Numbered from the stretch's first letter, positions 1-9,604 are shown. The stretch is 64,000 nt of DNA from Arthrospira sp. PCC 9108 (GCA_016745315.1 CP066886.1:3348501-3412500); one strand, 5' to 3'. A program made the numbers and translations. Notes: generated from the sequence alone by a model not told the origin.

Positions 1-1167
1 ACCTGCGATCAGGGTATCATTACCCTGACCACCATAAAGGGAATCATTACCGTTTCCTCCAAATAGCAGATCATCATCCTTATTTCCTAATAAGATATCA
101 TCAGCATTACCAGCAACTAGGGTATCATTACCCCGACCACCAAACAGAGTATTATTTCCCTCGACACCGTTCAGGAAATCATCACCTTGAAAACCTAGCA
201 AAGTTTCATCTGATGCTGTCCCAATAATTACATCATTATTGTCACTACCAAACCACTGATTGGGGAAAGGTTGAGTAATCGACCCATCATTACCTCCTGG
301 TAAAACTTCCGGGATTTCTGGGATGAAATTATCCAAATTAATCAATTGATTAATTGCTTCTATTCCCAGTTGTTCGGGTCCTATTGATATTGATGTTTCA
401 TCAAAAGTCGGAAGTTGAATCGGAAAGAAAAGAGATTCTTGAGAGGCGACAGGTTCCTCAAAAAACAGTCCCGGTTGCGGTTCCGGTTCCGGTTGTAATG
501 CAATAGGCTGCGCTTCTAATTCTGGTTCTGGTTCTGGTTGCGGTTGCGGTTGCGGTTGCGGTTGTAATGCAATAGGCTCCGGTTCTGGTTCTGGTTCTAA
601 TGCAATAGGCTCGGTTTCCGATTCGGATTCTGTGTCTGAATCATCAACAATAGGCTCGGTTTCCGATTCGGATTCTGTGTCTGAATCATCAACAATAGGC
701 TCGGTTTCCGATTCGGATTCTGTGTCTGAATCATCAACAATAGGCTCGGTTTCCGATTCGGATTCTGTGTCTGAATCATCAACAATAGGCTCGGTTTCCG
801 ATTCGGATTCTGTTTCAGGTTCGGATTCTGTTTCCGAATCATCAACAATAGGCTCGGTTTCCGGTTCGGATTCTATTTCCGGCTCCGAATCATCAAAAGT
901 TGGTTCTATTTCCGGTTCCGAATCATCAACAATAGGCTCGGTTTCGGCTTCCGAATCATCAAAAGTTGGTTGTATTTCGGCTTCCGAATCATCAATAATT
1001 AGCTCGGTTTCGGCTTCCTAATCGTCAAAAGTTGGTTCTATTTCCGGTTCCGAATCATCAAAAGTTGGTTGTATTTCGGCTTCCGAATCATGAATAATTA
1101 GCTCGGTTTCGGTTTCCGCATCACGTTCTAGTTGAGATTCATCAAAATCGGAAAATTCATCATCCAT
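1..1167 (-). pseudogene. RTX (hemolysin-type Ca-binding repeat) protein, 5' part, interrupted by a nonsense codon
   Basis: Read on the minus strand from an ATG at 1167, which has a GGAGGA ribosome site about 8 bases upstream. The first 49 codons (acidic, D/E rich) end at a TAG at 1020-1018. The same frame then stays open to the window edge. It encodes acidic 15-residue repeats (DDSDTESESETEPIV type), a Pro-Glu/Pro-Gln stretch, a hydrophobic linker and finally RTX nonapeptides of the GGxGNDxLx type (positions 1-200). Such repeats bind calcium in secreted, type I-exported proteins. The neighbouring repeats have TCG (Ser) where this copy has TAG, so a single C-to-A change explains the stop. I see no in-frame ATG downstream of it. 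The gene runs off the left edge, so its C-terminal domain is unknown. Secreted adhesin or S-layer-like roles are inference. Confidence 0.75.
601..830. repeat. 45-bp perfect tandem repeats inside the RTX gene
   Basis: The phrase AACAATAGGCTCGGTTTC starts at 646, 691, 736 and 781, exactly 45 bases apart, with identical sequence between. Degenerate copies continue to about 1130. Each unit encodes 15 acidic residues on the minus strand. Unit length is a multiple of three, so copy-number change keeps the frame. The plus strand is also open here, but only because the repeat lacks stops in that frame. Confidence 0.9.
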
Positions 1168-1475
1168 TGTAAGTAGTCCTCCAAATTAATATAAAACTCC
1201 GGGTAGTACACCTAGGGTTAGGGTAGTTGACTCGTCGATTCGATGCTATTTATATGGCCAAAATTGTGCGATCGCAGCCATGATAAAACCCCCAGCCACT
1301 AACCCAAACCCTCATCAGGTCTGTACTTCTCAATTCAATTATATCTCAGGGTTTCTGATGAGATGGAAACTTTATCAAAAATTAACATCTTGGCTGGATT
1401 TATTGCTATGATTGAAAAGGGGAGATGGTGAACTTAACTGGCTCTAGTTATCGGGACAGGTATCGACAGTAATTG
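1168..1475. other. Intergenic region, upstream of the RTX gene
   Basis: This 308-base stretch lies between the RTX gene start and the 3' end of the hybrid kinase, both on the minus strand. It holds the RTX ribosome site (GGAGGA near 1180) and one HIP1 octamer near 1270. I see no ORF, tRNA or convincing hairpin terminator. Confidence 0.5.
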
Positions 1476-4337
1476 TTAGCAATTCAAAAGGTTTTGAATC
1501 AGGTTGGATAACTGTTTTAATTTAATGGGTTTAGTTAGATATTCATTAGCTCCAGCTTCTCGGCATTTTTCAGGTTCGCCAGTGGTGTCTAAGGCGGTTA
1601 ATGCAATAATTGGTAAGTTAGTTAACTTGAGATTTTGGCGAATATATGTAATGGCTGCTAAACCATCAAGCACAGGTATTTGAATATCAATTAAAACTAA
1701 TTGGGGAGATTGGGATTCGATTAAAGCGATCGCCTCCTGTCCATTTTGGGATATCAATAAACTATAGCCTTTAGCTTCCAGATAACTAGACAGTGTAATC
1801 AGTAATGGTTGGTTATTTAGCGCTAACATAATTAACGGAGATTTGGGATTATTAACAGTAAAATAACTCGGTAATTGCCAGTTAGATTTATCCGGTAAAT
1901 TGGTGAGATAATTTGAGGTTTTATGATAAGGTAAATAAACTGTAAAACAGCTACCTTTCCCCAGTTGACTGCTCACCTCAACACAACCGCCATGTAATTC
2001 TATGATTTGTTTAACTAAAGCTAATCCGAGTCCCGTACCACTATATTGACGATTGAGACTACTATCAATTTGGGTGAAAGGTAAAAACAGTTTATTTAAA
2101 TCATCGGGAGCAATCCCAATTCCGTTATCTATCACTGAAAAATAGATAGATTGAGGAGTTGAAATAGCCGCATTAGGAGATGTTTTGATGCCCACATTTA
2201 AGTTAATTTTACCAGATTTATGCGTAAATTTTAACGCATTACTGAGCAAGTTAATTAGCACTTGACGCAGCCGCCGATTATCTACTTTTATCAAAGTTTT
2301 TTCTAATGCTTGGGGAATATTAATCTCTATATTAATTTGTTTGGTAAACGCCAAGTGATTGACCAAAGTTAAACTAGAAGTACAGAGTTCCTGAACTCGG
2401 ACTTCAGTTAAATATAGTTCTAGTTTCCCCGCTTCTATCTTAGATATATCGAGAATATCGCTAATTAATTCTAGTAAGTGTTTCCCACTTTTTTCAATCA
2501 TGGCGATCGCATGATGTTGATTAGAGTTCAAAGCCCCTAATATTCCTTCTTTTAATGCTTCCGACATCCCCAAAATCCCATTAAGAGGGGTACGCAGTTC
2601 ATGGCTCATATTCGCCAGAAACTCATCTTTAAGGCGGGTAGCTCGGTCTAACTCGGCTACAGTTTTTTGCAATTCAATTTCCATCAATTTACGTTCACTG
2701 ATGTCTACAACTACCCCATCCCAAACAATATCGCCATTAACTTGTCGTTCCGGTTGAGAAATGCCCTGTATCCATTTATTTTCACCAGATGGAGTGACTA
2801 ATTTACCTTCCCAAGACCAAGTGTTTAAAGTGGTAGCAGATAGCAAAATTGATGCTTTTAGAGATATAAAATCTTCCGCTTCAAAAAGTTGGAATAACTG
2901 ATTAGCATCTCGGGTAATTGTATCAGCATCTAAGCCAAAAATTTCTTGACAGCGTTCACTCATATACATAAAATTATGGGAGCCATCAGGATGCAAAACA
3001 TATTGATATAAAACCCCCGGCATATTATTAGCAATGCGCCCAAATCGGTCTTCACTTTTCTTGATAGTGTCGGCGGCTTTTTGGCGTTCCCTAAGTGCTG
3101 TTTCCTGTTCGGTAATATCCCTAATTACAAAAACTACCTCATTGTCACCACAGGGAGCCACCCGCACTTCTTCATGGCGCAAAACTCCATCAATCACTAC
3201 ATCTTGTTCATAGGTTTGTAGGGTTTTAGTGGCTAGGGCGGTTTGCGTAACCTGACTATATTTGGCAGCAATAGGGGGGGGTAATAGTTCCATAATAGAG
3301 TAACCAATGGCTAGTTTGGTATCTACTAAATTGCCGACATATTCGGATGGATAAATAGCCAAATATTCCCCTTGGCTGTTCAGTCTAAATACTAGGTCAG
3401 GAATCGCTTGTAAAGTTGCCTTGAGTTGTTCTTGGCTGCGTTGGAGGGCATTGTAGAAAGCCTGGCGCTGGGTAATATCATTGGAAATACCACAGAGGGC
3501 ATAGGGTTGTTGATTTTGGTCAAACAGGATAAACTTATGGGAGAGGAAAGTATAATTTTTATCATGGATTTTCACATCTTCCTCAAACTGATGGAAGTGA
3601 CAAGATTCAATTACTATGCGGTCATGTTTTTCAAAAACATCAGCCACTTCGGGGAGGTAAAAATCATGGTTAACTTTGCCAATGATATCTGCTAGAGTAC
3701 AGTTAAATAATTTCAGAAATGCTCTGTTAACAAAGATATGTCGTCCTTGTAGGTCTTTGACATAAATTACCGCCGGAGCAAAATTGAGCATTGCTTCTAA
3801 CTTAGCTTCACTTTCTCGGAGGGCGGCGGTACGTTCTTCTACACGCACTTCTAACTGTTGATTTAAGTCGGCTAAGGCTTGGGTAGTGCGATCGCGCTCA
3901 ATAGCAATAGAGGCAATATGGGCGCTGAGGCTGAGAATTTCTAAGTCTTGATTTTGGGGAGTGCGACAGGTCTTGAAATAAACCGCAAAAGTTCCTAAAA
4001 TCTCTTGGTCACTACCGATCGCCGGAGCCGACCAACAAGCCCGCAATTGATATTCTAGGGCTAAATGTCTGAAGTTTTGCCATAGGGGGTCAGTAGCAAT
4101 GTCAGCAACGATGACAATATCCCGACAAAAAGCAGCTTTTCCACAGGAACCGGCTTCCGGACCAATGAGCATCCCATCTAAAGCCTCGGAGTAAGCCTTG
4201 GGTAAATTAGGGGCTGCGCCGTGGTGTAGTTTCCCGTGGTCGCATAGTAAAATCGAACATAATCCCCCCTGGAATTGCTTTTCCATTGACCTGGCTAGGG
4301 CATCAAGAATTTCGGGAAGCGGGTCTAACTTAGCCAT
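1476..4337 (-). CDS. Hybrid sensor histidine kinase (GAF-PAS-PAS-PAS-HisKA-HATPase-receiver)
   Basis: 953 aa, no membrane segment, so probably a cytoplasmic phosphorelay sensor. Domains in order: GAF about 10-150; a short coiled coil 150-178; three PAS domains about 178-295, 303-420 and 430-555; HisKA with the phospho-accepting His about residue 579 (MSHELRTPLNGIL); HATPase with N box (NLLSNALKF, about 697) and G boxes (DNGIGI, GTGLGL); C-terminal receiver about 835-950. The receiver keeps the phospho-acceptor Asp (LVLIDIQIP, about 884), Thr (ALTA) and Lys (LTKP). The acidic Mg-binding pair usually written VDDN is LALNN here, so phosphotransfer may be weak. The ligand is not predictable. It ends 70 bases 5' of the ABC-F gene start region and is likely its own unit. 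Confidence 0.9.
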   Translation of the reverse strand: MAKLDPLPEILDALARSMEKQFQGGLCSILLCDHGKLHHGAAPNLPKAYSEALDGMLIGPEAGSCGKAAFCRDIVIVADIATDPLWQNFRHLALEYQLRACWSAPAIGSDQEILGTFAVYFKTCRTPQNQDLEILSLSAHIASIAIERDRTTQALADLNQQLEVRVEERTAALRESEAKLEAMLNFAPAVIYVKDLQGRHIFVNRAFLKLFNCTLADIIGKVNHDFYLPEVADVFEKHDRIVIESCHFHQFEEDVKIHDKNYTFLSHKFILFDQNQQPYALCGISNDITQRQAFYNALQRSQEQLKATLQAIPDLVFRLNSQGEYLAIYPSEYVGNLVDTKLAIGYSIMELLPPPIAAKYSQVTQTALATKTLQTYEQDVVIDGVLRHEEVRVAPCGDNEVVFVIRDITEQETALRERQKAADTIKKSEDRFGRIANNMPGVLYQYVLHPDGSHNFMYMSERCQEIFGLDADTITRDANQLFQLFEAEDFISLKASILLSATTLNTWSWEGKLVTPSGENKWIQGISQPERQVNGDIVWDGVVVDISERKLMEIELQKTVAELDRATRLKDEFLANMSHELRTPLNGILGMSEALKEGILGALNSNQHHAIAMIEKSGKHLLELISDILDISKIEAGKLELYLTEVRVQELCTSSLTLVNHLAFTKQINIEINIPQALEKTLIKVDNRRLRQVLINLLSNALKFTHKSGKINLNVGIKTSPNAAISTPQSIYFSVIDNGIGIAPDDLNKLFLPFTQIDSSLNRQYSGTGLGLALVKQIIELHGGCVEVSSQLGKGSCFTVYLPYHKTSNYLTNLPDKSNWQLPSYFTVNNPKSPLIMLALNNQPLLITLSSYLEAKGYSLLISQNGQEAIALIESQSPQLVLIDIQIPVLDGLAAITYIRQNLKLTNLPIIALTALDTTGEPEKCREAGANEYLTKPIKLKQLSNLIQNLLNC

Positions 4338-4407
4338 GATAATTTTTTGCTCAAGATGCTACAGTGAAATGGTGATTTTTTAAGCCTAGACCCCCCCTAT
4401 TCTAAGC

Positions 4408-6348
4408 TCAACTGGCAATTTCTGCCAACTCCATCCATCTTTCTGTCGCCTGATCAATTTCGATCGCCAAAGACTCAACTTGCTGGTGCAACTCCTGAAC
4501 CCGACTTACAGAAGTTGATGATGCTTGGTAAAGTTCCGCCTCTAACTGCTGTTTTTTCTCCTCTAACTTAGCGATTTCTTTTTCCAGGTTTTCATACTCT
4601 CGCTTTTCCTTAGATGAAAGTTTGCGCCGTCCGTCTTTTCCCCAGGAATAGCGGGGGGATTTTTCCGCTTCTGGTTGGCTGGGGGTAGCCTCAACCTGGA
4701 TTTGCTGTGATTGTGCTTTAGCGGCTTTTTCGGCTTCTTCGGCTTGTTTATAGTCCAAATAAACCGAATAATTACCGGGATATTGACGGAGGACTCCCTG
4801 AGACTCAAAGGCGAAAATCATATCGACGGTGCGATCTAAAAAATAGCGATCGTGAGATACGACAATCGCGCATCCATTAAACTCCTCTAAATACTCTTCT
4901 AATACCGAAAGAGTCTGCACATCTAAATCATTAGTCGGTTCATCTAAAATCAGAACATTAGGTGCTTCCATTAATACCCGCAATAGAAACAAACGCCGTT
5001 TTTCGCCGCCAGATAGCTTATTTAAGGGAGCATATTGTTGGGCGGGAGGAAATAGAAACCTCTCCAACATTTGGGAAGCCGTAATTTGGGTTCCGTCAGC
5101 GGTAGTCACATATTCTGCCACTTCTTTTAAATAATCAATAACTCGCTGATTTTCATTCATCGCCTCCAACAGGTTGTCACAATGTTGGTCAAAATAGCCT
5201 ATATGAATAGTGCTGCCAATTTCGACACTTCCCGAGTCCGGTTGAACCCGACCCGTAATCAAATCTAAAAGGGTAGATTTTCCGACTCCATTACTGCCAA
5301 TAATTCCCACGCGGTCTTGGGGGTTAAATGTATAGGTAAAATCCTTAATCAAAGTTTTGTCATCATAGGATTTTGCAATATTCTTTAACTCAATTACTTT
5401 CTTACCAATGCGGCGACCAGGGGTAGAAATTTCGACTTTACCGAGGGTAGATTTAAACTCAACATCCTGCATTTCTTCAATGCGTTGAATCCGGGCTTTT
5501 TGCTTAGTGCTTCTAGCTTTTGGCCCCCGCTTTAACCATTCTAATTCTCGGCGCAAAACCCCTTTATGTTTATGTTGTTGGCTAACGGCTACATCTTCCA
5601 TTCCGGCTTTTTTTTCCAGGTAATAGGAATAGTTGCCGGAGTAGGTATATAAATCACCGCGATCGATTTCAATAATGCGGTTGGTGACTTTATCTAAAAA
5701 ATAGCGATCGTGAGTAATTAAAAATAAAGCACCCCGATAACTATTCAGATAATCCTGTAACCATTCCACAGACATAGCATCGAGATGGTTAGTGGGTTCA
5801 TCCATTAATAAAACATCGGGTTCTCGTAACAGCGCCGCCGCCAAAGCAATACGTTTGCGATATCCTCCCGAAAGGCTGCCAATTGTGGCATCAAAATCTT
5901 CGATTCCCAATTTAGTTAAAATAATTTTAGCCTGAGTTTCCAACTCCCAAGCATTACTAGCATCCATGCGCTGCATAATTTGGGAAAAGCGAGTCATGAG
6001 GCTTTCATCATCGGGAAATTTAGCAATTTTTAAGGAAAGTTCCTCATACTCCTGAATCAGATGGAGTTTATCACCACTATCGGCAAAAACCTGTTCTAAA
6101 ACGGTGTTATTTTCATCAAGTTCGGGTTGTTGAGGCAAATATATAAGTTTAATTTTCGGGTTAACCCAGAGTTGACCGCCATCAATATGTTCGCTACCTA
6201 CAATCATTTTTAAGAGGGTGGATTTTCCGGAACCATTAGTGCCAATTAAACCCACCTTATCCATAACCCCTAAATTCAGGTTAGCATCCCTAAGAATTTC
6301 TTTAGTCCCGAAGTCTTTTTGAACTGATTGTAGAGTTAATATATTCAT
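4408..6348 (-). CDS. ABC-F family ATPase (Uup/EttA-like)
   Basis: 646 aa with two ABC cassettes in one chain and no membrane segments, the layout of ABC-F proteins that act on ribosomes rather than in transport. Walker A motifs are GTNGSGKST (about 36) and GSNGVGKST (about 351). Signatures are LSGGYRKR (about 159) and LSGGEKRR (about 445). Walker B/D-loop motifs are LLMDEPTNHLD and LILDEPTNDLD, both with catalytic Glu. The interdomain linker (about 245-305) is basic (KRGPKARSTKQKARI), like the P-site tRNA-interaction motif. Residues 570-640 form a charged C-terminal coiled coil as in Uup. ATG start at 6348. The exact subfamily (Uup versus EttA) cannot be settled by eye; the C-terminal coiled coil favours Uup. 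Confidence 0.9.
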   Translation of the reverse strand: MNILTLQSVQKDFGTKEILRDANLNLGVMDKVGLIGTNGSGKSTLLKMIVGSEHIDGGQLWVNPKIKLIYLPQQPELDENNTVLEQVFADSGDKLHLIQEYEELSLKIAKFPDDESLMTRFSQIMQRMDASNAWELETQAKIILTKLGIEDFDATIGSLSGGYRKRIALAAALLREPDVLLMDEPTNHLDAMSVEWLQDYLNSYRGALFLITHDRYFLDKVTNRIIEIDRGDLYTYSGNYSYYLEKKAGMEDVAVSQQHKHKGVLRRELEWLKRGPKARSTKQKARIQRIEEMQDVEFKSTLGKVEISTPGRRIGKKVIELKNIAKSYDDKTLIKDFTYTFNPQDRVGIIGSNGVGKSTLLDLITGRVQPDSGSVEIGSTIHIGYFDQHCDNLLEAMNENQRVIDYLKEVAEYVTTADGTQITASQMLERFLFPPAQQYAPLNKLSGGEKRRLFLLRVLMEAPNVLILDEPTNDLDVQTLSVLEEYLEEFNGCAIVVSHDRYFLDRTVDMIFAFESQGVLRQYPGNYSVYLDYKQAEEAEKAAKAQSQQIQVEATPSQPEAEKSPRYSWGKDGRRKLSSKEKREYENLEKEIAKLEEKKQQLEAELYQASSTSVSRVQELHQQVESLAIEIDQATERWMELAEIAS

Positions 6349-6390
6349 ATTGTAGTTAACGGCTTTACTGGCAAATCTTAATAGTTTAAA

Positions 6391-6408
6391 TAGGGGCGGA
6401 TGCCCCTA
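6391..6408 (-). terminator. Hairpin downstream of the SPFH gene
   Basis: TAGGGGC-ATCC-GCCCCTA read on the minus strand forms a 7-bp GC-rich hairpin followed by TTTAAAC. It lies between the stop of the SPFH gene (6437) and the start of the ABC-F gene (6348). The core resembles a hairpin common in cyanobacterial intergenic DNA, so it may be a dispersed repeat that serves as a terminator. Confidence 0.5.
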
Positions 6409-6436
6409 CTAGGAAATAACAACTGGGTGACAATGA

Positions 6437-7282
6437 TTAGGATTTGGTTAGATCGCCGACATTGAATAAGAAGGGAACCTTACTTTTAGAATCACCCAAA
6501 ATCAGGACTTTAGGCATTTGAGAGCCCCCTTGTCGCCAAGCCTCGATCGCCTCTTTTTGCAGTACCAACTCACCACCTTGAGCCTTGAGAGTTTCGGCTA
6601 ATAAGCGTTGAGCTTCCGCCCGACCCTTAGCGCGGTTAATGTCGGCTTGGGCTTGTTGTTCAGCTTCTTTGGCGACATAGACAGCCCGGCGCGCCCGTTG
6701 TTCAGCGATTTGTTTTTCTTCAACGGCGCGAGCAAATTCGGGGGAGAAAGTCAGATCGACAACACTGGTATCTAAAACGATAATGCCATATTTATCTAAT
6801 CGTGACACCAGAGCCTCGTCAAAATCTGCTTTCAGTTGCTCCCGCTGGGTAATTGCTTCCTCAATGGTACGTTTAGCAGCAGCAATTTTAAAAGATTCCT
6901 GGGTTTGAGGGGCAACAATTTTAGATACCACATTTTGGAGAGTACCTTGTTCCCGGCGGATCTGCACGACATTTACCGGGTCGAGGCGGAAGTTAATGGC
7001 AAAACTGGCGGAAAGTTGTTGTAGGTCCTTGGTGGAACTTTGGGCAGGAACTTCAAACTTCTGGACGGTGACATCATAAACATCGACTGCAGAAATTAGG
7101 GGCGGCTTAAAGTGTAACCCCTCTAGTAGTGCGCCATCCTGGGCTTTTCCCAGAATACTTAACACGGCGGCTTGACCAGGATTAATAATTACAAAAGCAT
7201 TAAGCCCAATCAGAATAGCCAGTGCGACGATAATTCCCAGAACAATGGCTGGTAAACCCTGTTGGGGTTGTGCGCTTTTCAA
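6437..7282 (-). CDS. SPFH/band 7 domain protein (prohibitin-like)
   Basis: 281 aa. An N-terminal hydrophobic anchor (about 11-32, LPAIVLGIIVALAILIGLNA) is followed by a prohibitin/SPFH domain. The domain has the usual sequence INPGQAAVLSILGK, the Tyr-Asp-Val strand, then an alanine/glutamate-rich coiled coil (about 185-240, EEKQIAEQRARRAVY). Family members form ring-shaped membrane scaffolds and often associate with FtsH-type proteases. Cyanobacteria carry several copies of unclear role. The start is ATG at 7282 with an AAGGAGTT-like site just upstream. The gene probably is monocistronic, since it is flanked by the hairpin at 6391 and a 76-base gap on the other side. Confidence 0.85.
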   Translation of the reverse strand: MKSAQPQQGLPAIVLGIIVALAILIGLNAFVIINPGQAAVLSILGKAQDGALLEGLHFKPPLISAVDVYDVTVQKFEVPAQSSTKDLQQLSASFAINFRLDPVNVVQIRREQGTLQNVVSKIVAPQTQESFKIAAAKRTIEEAITQREQLKADFDEALVSRLDKYGIIVLDTSVVDLTFSPEFARAVEEKQIAEQRARRAVYVAKEAEQQAQADINRAKGRAEAQRLLAETLKAQGGELVLQKEAIEAWRQGGSQMPKVLILGDSKSKVPFLFNVGDLTKS

Positions 7283-7358
7283 AGTTATAACTCCTTAGTT
7301 ATGAACGACAGTATAGAAGAGGGGAAAGTATCATCTTCTAGTTTAAAGGTTTTGCTGA

Positions 7359-8918
7359 TTACCGACATGATTGACGATCACGTGTAAGTTGTGGTTCTTG
7401 CCAATCGTAGGAATAATGGCTGATAGACTGGATTTGGGGAATAGCATTGATAATGTCGCGCATCTGATGTTCTAGGGGGGGGCGGTTTTTAATGGATTTG
7501 CCCCAGTCTCCGGCGATCGCTGGGATAATTTTAGTTCCCGGTTGGGCTCGGTTAGCAACAGTTGCCACTTGTTCAACTATACAGCTTGTGGTGCCACAAA
7601 CTCCATAGGCCATGGGATGCCATTCGATCGCACTAGAGAACCGATCCCAAGGTTGCAACCTGGAATCAAAACCCTGCTCCCCAACGCGGCGGTTAGCCTC
7701 CGGGAAAAACACCGCCCCCGCCGGAATGCCGCGCGATTGTACTGGCTGGCTAAACATATTTAAAAAGTCCAGAATCCCCTGTTGGGCGTGAGCGACACTC
7801 AACCGCCACAATTGTTGATTAAAGGTATTTCCCAGGCTGGGAATGCCACTGAGAGCCGGTAGGGCCGTTTCATCATGCCACAGGGGTAGTTTTTCCTGTG
7901 GCTGTGCTTCCTGTGGCTGTGCTTCCTGTGGCTGTGCTTGCTCAGGATACTTTTGATTGATCTGATTAACATCATTTTCTGTCAAAAAACCCTGGCTAAC
8001 ATAGCGTTGTAGCAGTTCCCGTCCCCGGTCGTTGTTGGCCCGTTGCAGCAAGGCGGACTGGGAAGCATCCCCATAAATCCATAAATCCTTAACTCGGCTG
8101 GCTACTGATTGAGGTCCCAAACCTCTGGGATAGCGAACATAGTCAAACAGAACACCACTGGGGCGACGGCGGAGGACGGCATTCAGGAGGGTATTAAAAT
8201 CTTGTCGTGCGGTGGGATGATAGGGATCAACGAAACCCTGATTGATGTAGCTTTCCCCAAAATCGTTGCTGGCGGTGCCGTCTAAATTAGCGGTAACGGT
8301 GGTTTCGCCACTACCATTGACGGCAAGGACTCCGGCGCGATTAGGTAGTAGGGTGTAGGTATAACCAAAGTTGAGCATAAACATCCAGGCGTAAACCTGT
8401 AGCCCCCGTTGTCTGCCTTTTTGGATTGTTTGCGCCATGAGGTCTACTTGTTCTAAACCGGGCGATCGCATGACTGAAGGCCAAGGGGTGGGGTTATTGG
8501 CGGCGGGAAGTAACACCTGAGCGTCATAAAATACTTCTAGGTAAACTTGGTTATAGCCTTTGTTGATGATGTCATCTAACAGTTTTTCGAGGGCTCCGGG
8601 TTGGGCATCACAGCTATATAGTCTTAACCAAATGGCTTGATTTTGGGGGCGGCTTTGCTGACGACAGCGATATACAGCTTGGGCGTGTTGAATCAGGATC
8701 TGGTTATATTGCTGTTGGGCATTGCTATCCCCAGATAAGGCAGTTTGGCGCAGGGTTTCTTTTTCGGCGATCGCCTCTGGGGAGAGGCGACAATAGGCTA
8801 TGGTTTGCGATCGCCCTGGGCTAGTAGCCAACAGGCTTAATAATAGAGCCACTAACATGGGTTTATAGAGACTCAGCAGACGGTGAAAGCAATTTAAGGC
8901 GATCGGTGATTTAGCCAT
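7359..8918 (-). CDS. GHL10-type (family 10 glycosyl hydrolase-like) secreted protein
   Basis: About 519 aa from ATG 8918. A longer TTG start at 8942 is possible but would overlap the psb27 terminator hairpin, so I prefer the ATG. An N-terminal hydrophobic segment (MLVALLLSLLATSPGRS) indicates a signal peptide. The body matches the cyanobacterial family 10 glycosidase-like fold: VYLEVFYDAQVLLPAANN, LQVYAWMFMLNFGYTY, FVDPYHPTARQDFN, SGVLFDYVRYPRG, WHPMAYG. A tandem run of AQPQE units sits about residue 340, from a repeated 15-mer in the DNA. The 909-aa protein at 44297 has the same C-terminal domain. Substrate is unknown; cell-wall glycan is inference. Confidence 0.75.
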   Translation of the reverse strand: MAKSPIALNCFHRLLSLYKPMLVALLLSLLATSPGRSQTIAYCRLSPEAIAEKETLRQTALSGDSNAQQQYNQILIQHAQAVYRCRQQSRPQNQAIWLRLYSCDAQPGALEKLLDDIINKGYNQVYLEVFYDAQVLLPAANNPTPWPSVMRSPGLEQVDLMAQTIQKGRQRGLQVYAWMFMLNFGYTYTLLPNRAGVLAVNGSGETTVTANLDGTASNDFGESYINQGFVDPYHPTARQDFNTLLNAVLRRRPSGVLFDYVRYPRGLGPQSVASRVKDLWIYGDASQSALLQRANNDRGRELLQRYVSQGFLTENDVNQINQKYPEQAQPQEAQPQEAQPQEKLPLWHDETALPALSGIPSLGNTFNQQLWRLSVAHAQQGILDFLNMFSQPVQSRGIPAGAVFFPEANRRVGEQGFDSRLQPWDRFSSAIEWHPMAYGVCGTTSCIVEQVATVANRAQPGTKIIPAIAGDWGKSIKNRPPLEHQMRDIINAIPQIQSISHYSYDWQEPQLTRDRQSCR

Positions 8919-8936
8919 AGCACATATACCAAATAA

Positions 8937-8975
8937 AAGCAACTCTTAATCATTACAGATCAGATTGAGTTGCTT
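8937..8975 (-). terminator. Terminator of psb27
   Basis: AAGCAACTC (8937-8945) and GAGTTGCTT (8967-8975) form a perfect 9-bp stem. On the minus strand the stem is followed by TTATTT. It sits 30 bases past the psb27 stop and overlaps the alternative TTG start of the next gene. Confidence 0.7.
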
Positions 8976-9005
8976 AGGTTAACTCACAAATCAGGTGGGC
9001 TGGAG

Positions 9006-9404
9006 TTAAGCGCCGCGTTTGACAGCCGCCTCTACTTGTTTAAACTCCTGTTCTAGTCTTTGTTTGAGTTTATCAGGAACGGGACGGTTAGGGTAGGAAC
9101 TGTAATGACCTGCTAGGGCATTTAAGGCCGTCCGCATAGTAGTAAAGGAACTTGAACTAGAAACTGCTGGGTCTCGACGGTAGCGGGAAGCGAAACTATT
9201 GATCAGAGTCCGGGCTTCCGCTTGGGCGGCGGGCTTTTCTGGGGCATCTTCGGGTAAGGCGATCGCAGTTCTCAAACTATTCACAACTGCTAAGGTATCC
9301 TGGCTATAATTTCCTGTGAGGCCATCGGGTGAGTTACCACAGCCCACCAGGGCAACGGTAACGACCATCAGTAGGGCAACCAGACGAGAAACAAAGTATT
9401 TCAT
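9006..9404 (-). CDS. psb27: Photosystem II assembly lipoprotein Psb27
   Basis: 132 aa. The signal peptide ends in a lipobox (ALVGC, Cys about 22), so the mature protein is lipid-anchored on the lumenal side of the thylakoid. The remainder matches Psb27: GNYSQDTLAVVNSLRTAIAL, then ARTLINSFASRYRRDP, FTTMRTALNALAGHYSSYP and LKQRLEQEFKQVEAAVKRG. Psb27 binds CP43 in photosystem II intermediates that lack the manganese cluster and acts in assembly and repair. The length is normal for the family. It has its own terminator and a 200-base upstream gap shared divergently with the 1608-aa signalling gene. Confidence 0.95.
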   Translation of the reverse strand: MKYFVSRLVALLMVVTVALVGCGNSPDGLTGNYSQDTLAVVNSLRTAIALPEDAPEKPAAQAEARTLINSFASRYRRDPAVSSSSSFTTMRTALNALAGHYSSYPNRPVPDKLKQRLEQEFKQVEAAVKRGA

Positions 9405-9604
9405 AAAAAGACTGTCAAAATAACCTAACTACAATCCTACCTCTAATTGCCAACAGCCACTCACATAGTCTGGTTGTGTTACCTAGAATAGCTATCACAC
9501 CCTCGGCTTTCTTAGTTTTGTTTCCGGCTATTCGCCCATAGGATAATGTATTTGATGCCAGTGCCACAGAATCAATCCCTATTCACCATTTCCTAACTAA
9601 GCTA

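Noticed and set aside
646..825. Regular direct repeats that could suggest a CRISPR array
   Set aside because: The units are contiguous and coding with no unique spacers between copies.
632..1021. Plus-strand open frame of 129 aa rich in Ser/Val
   Set aside because: It is the antisense reading of the 45-bp acidic repeats; no ribosome site and low complexity.
8919..8942. TTG start for the GHL10 protein
   Set aside because: It lies inside the psb27 terminator stem and lacks a ribosome site; ATG 8918 fits the signal peptide better.
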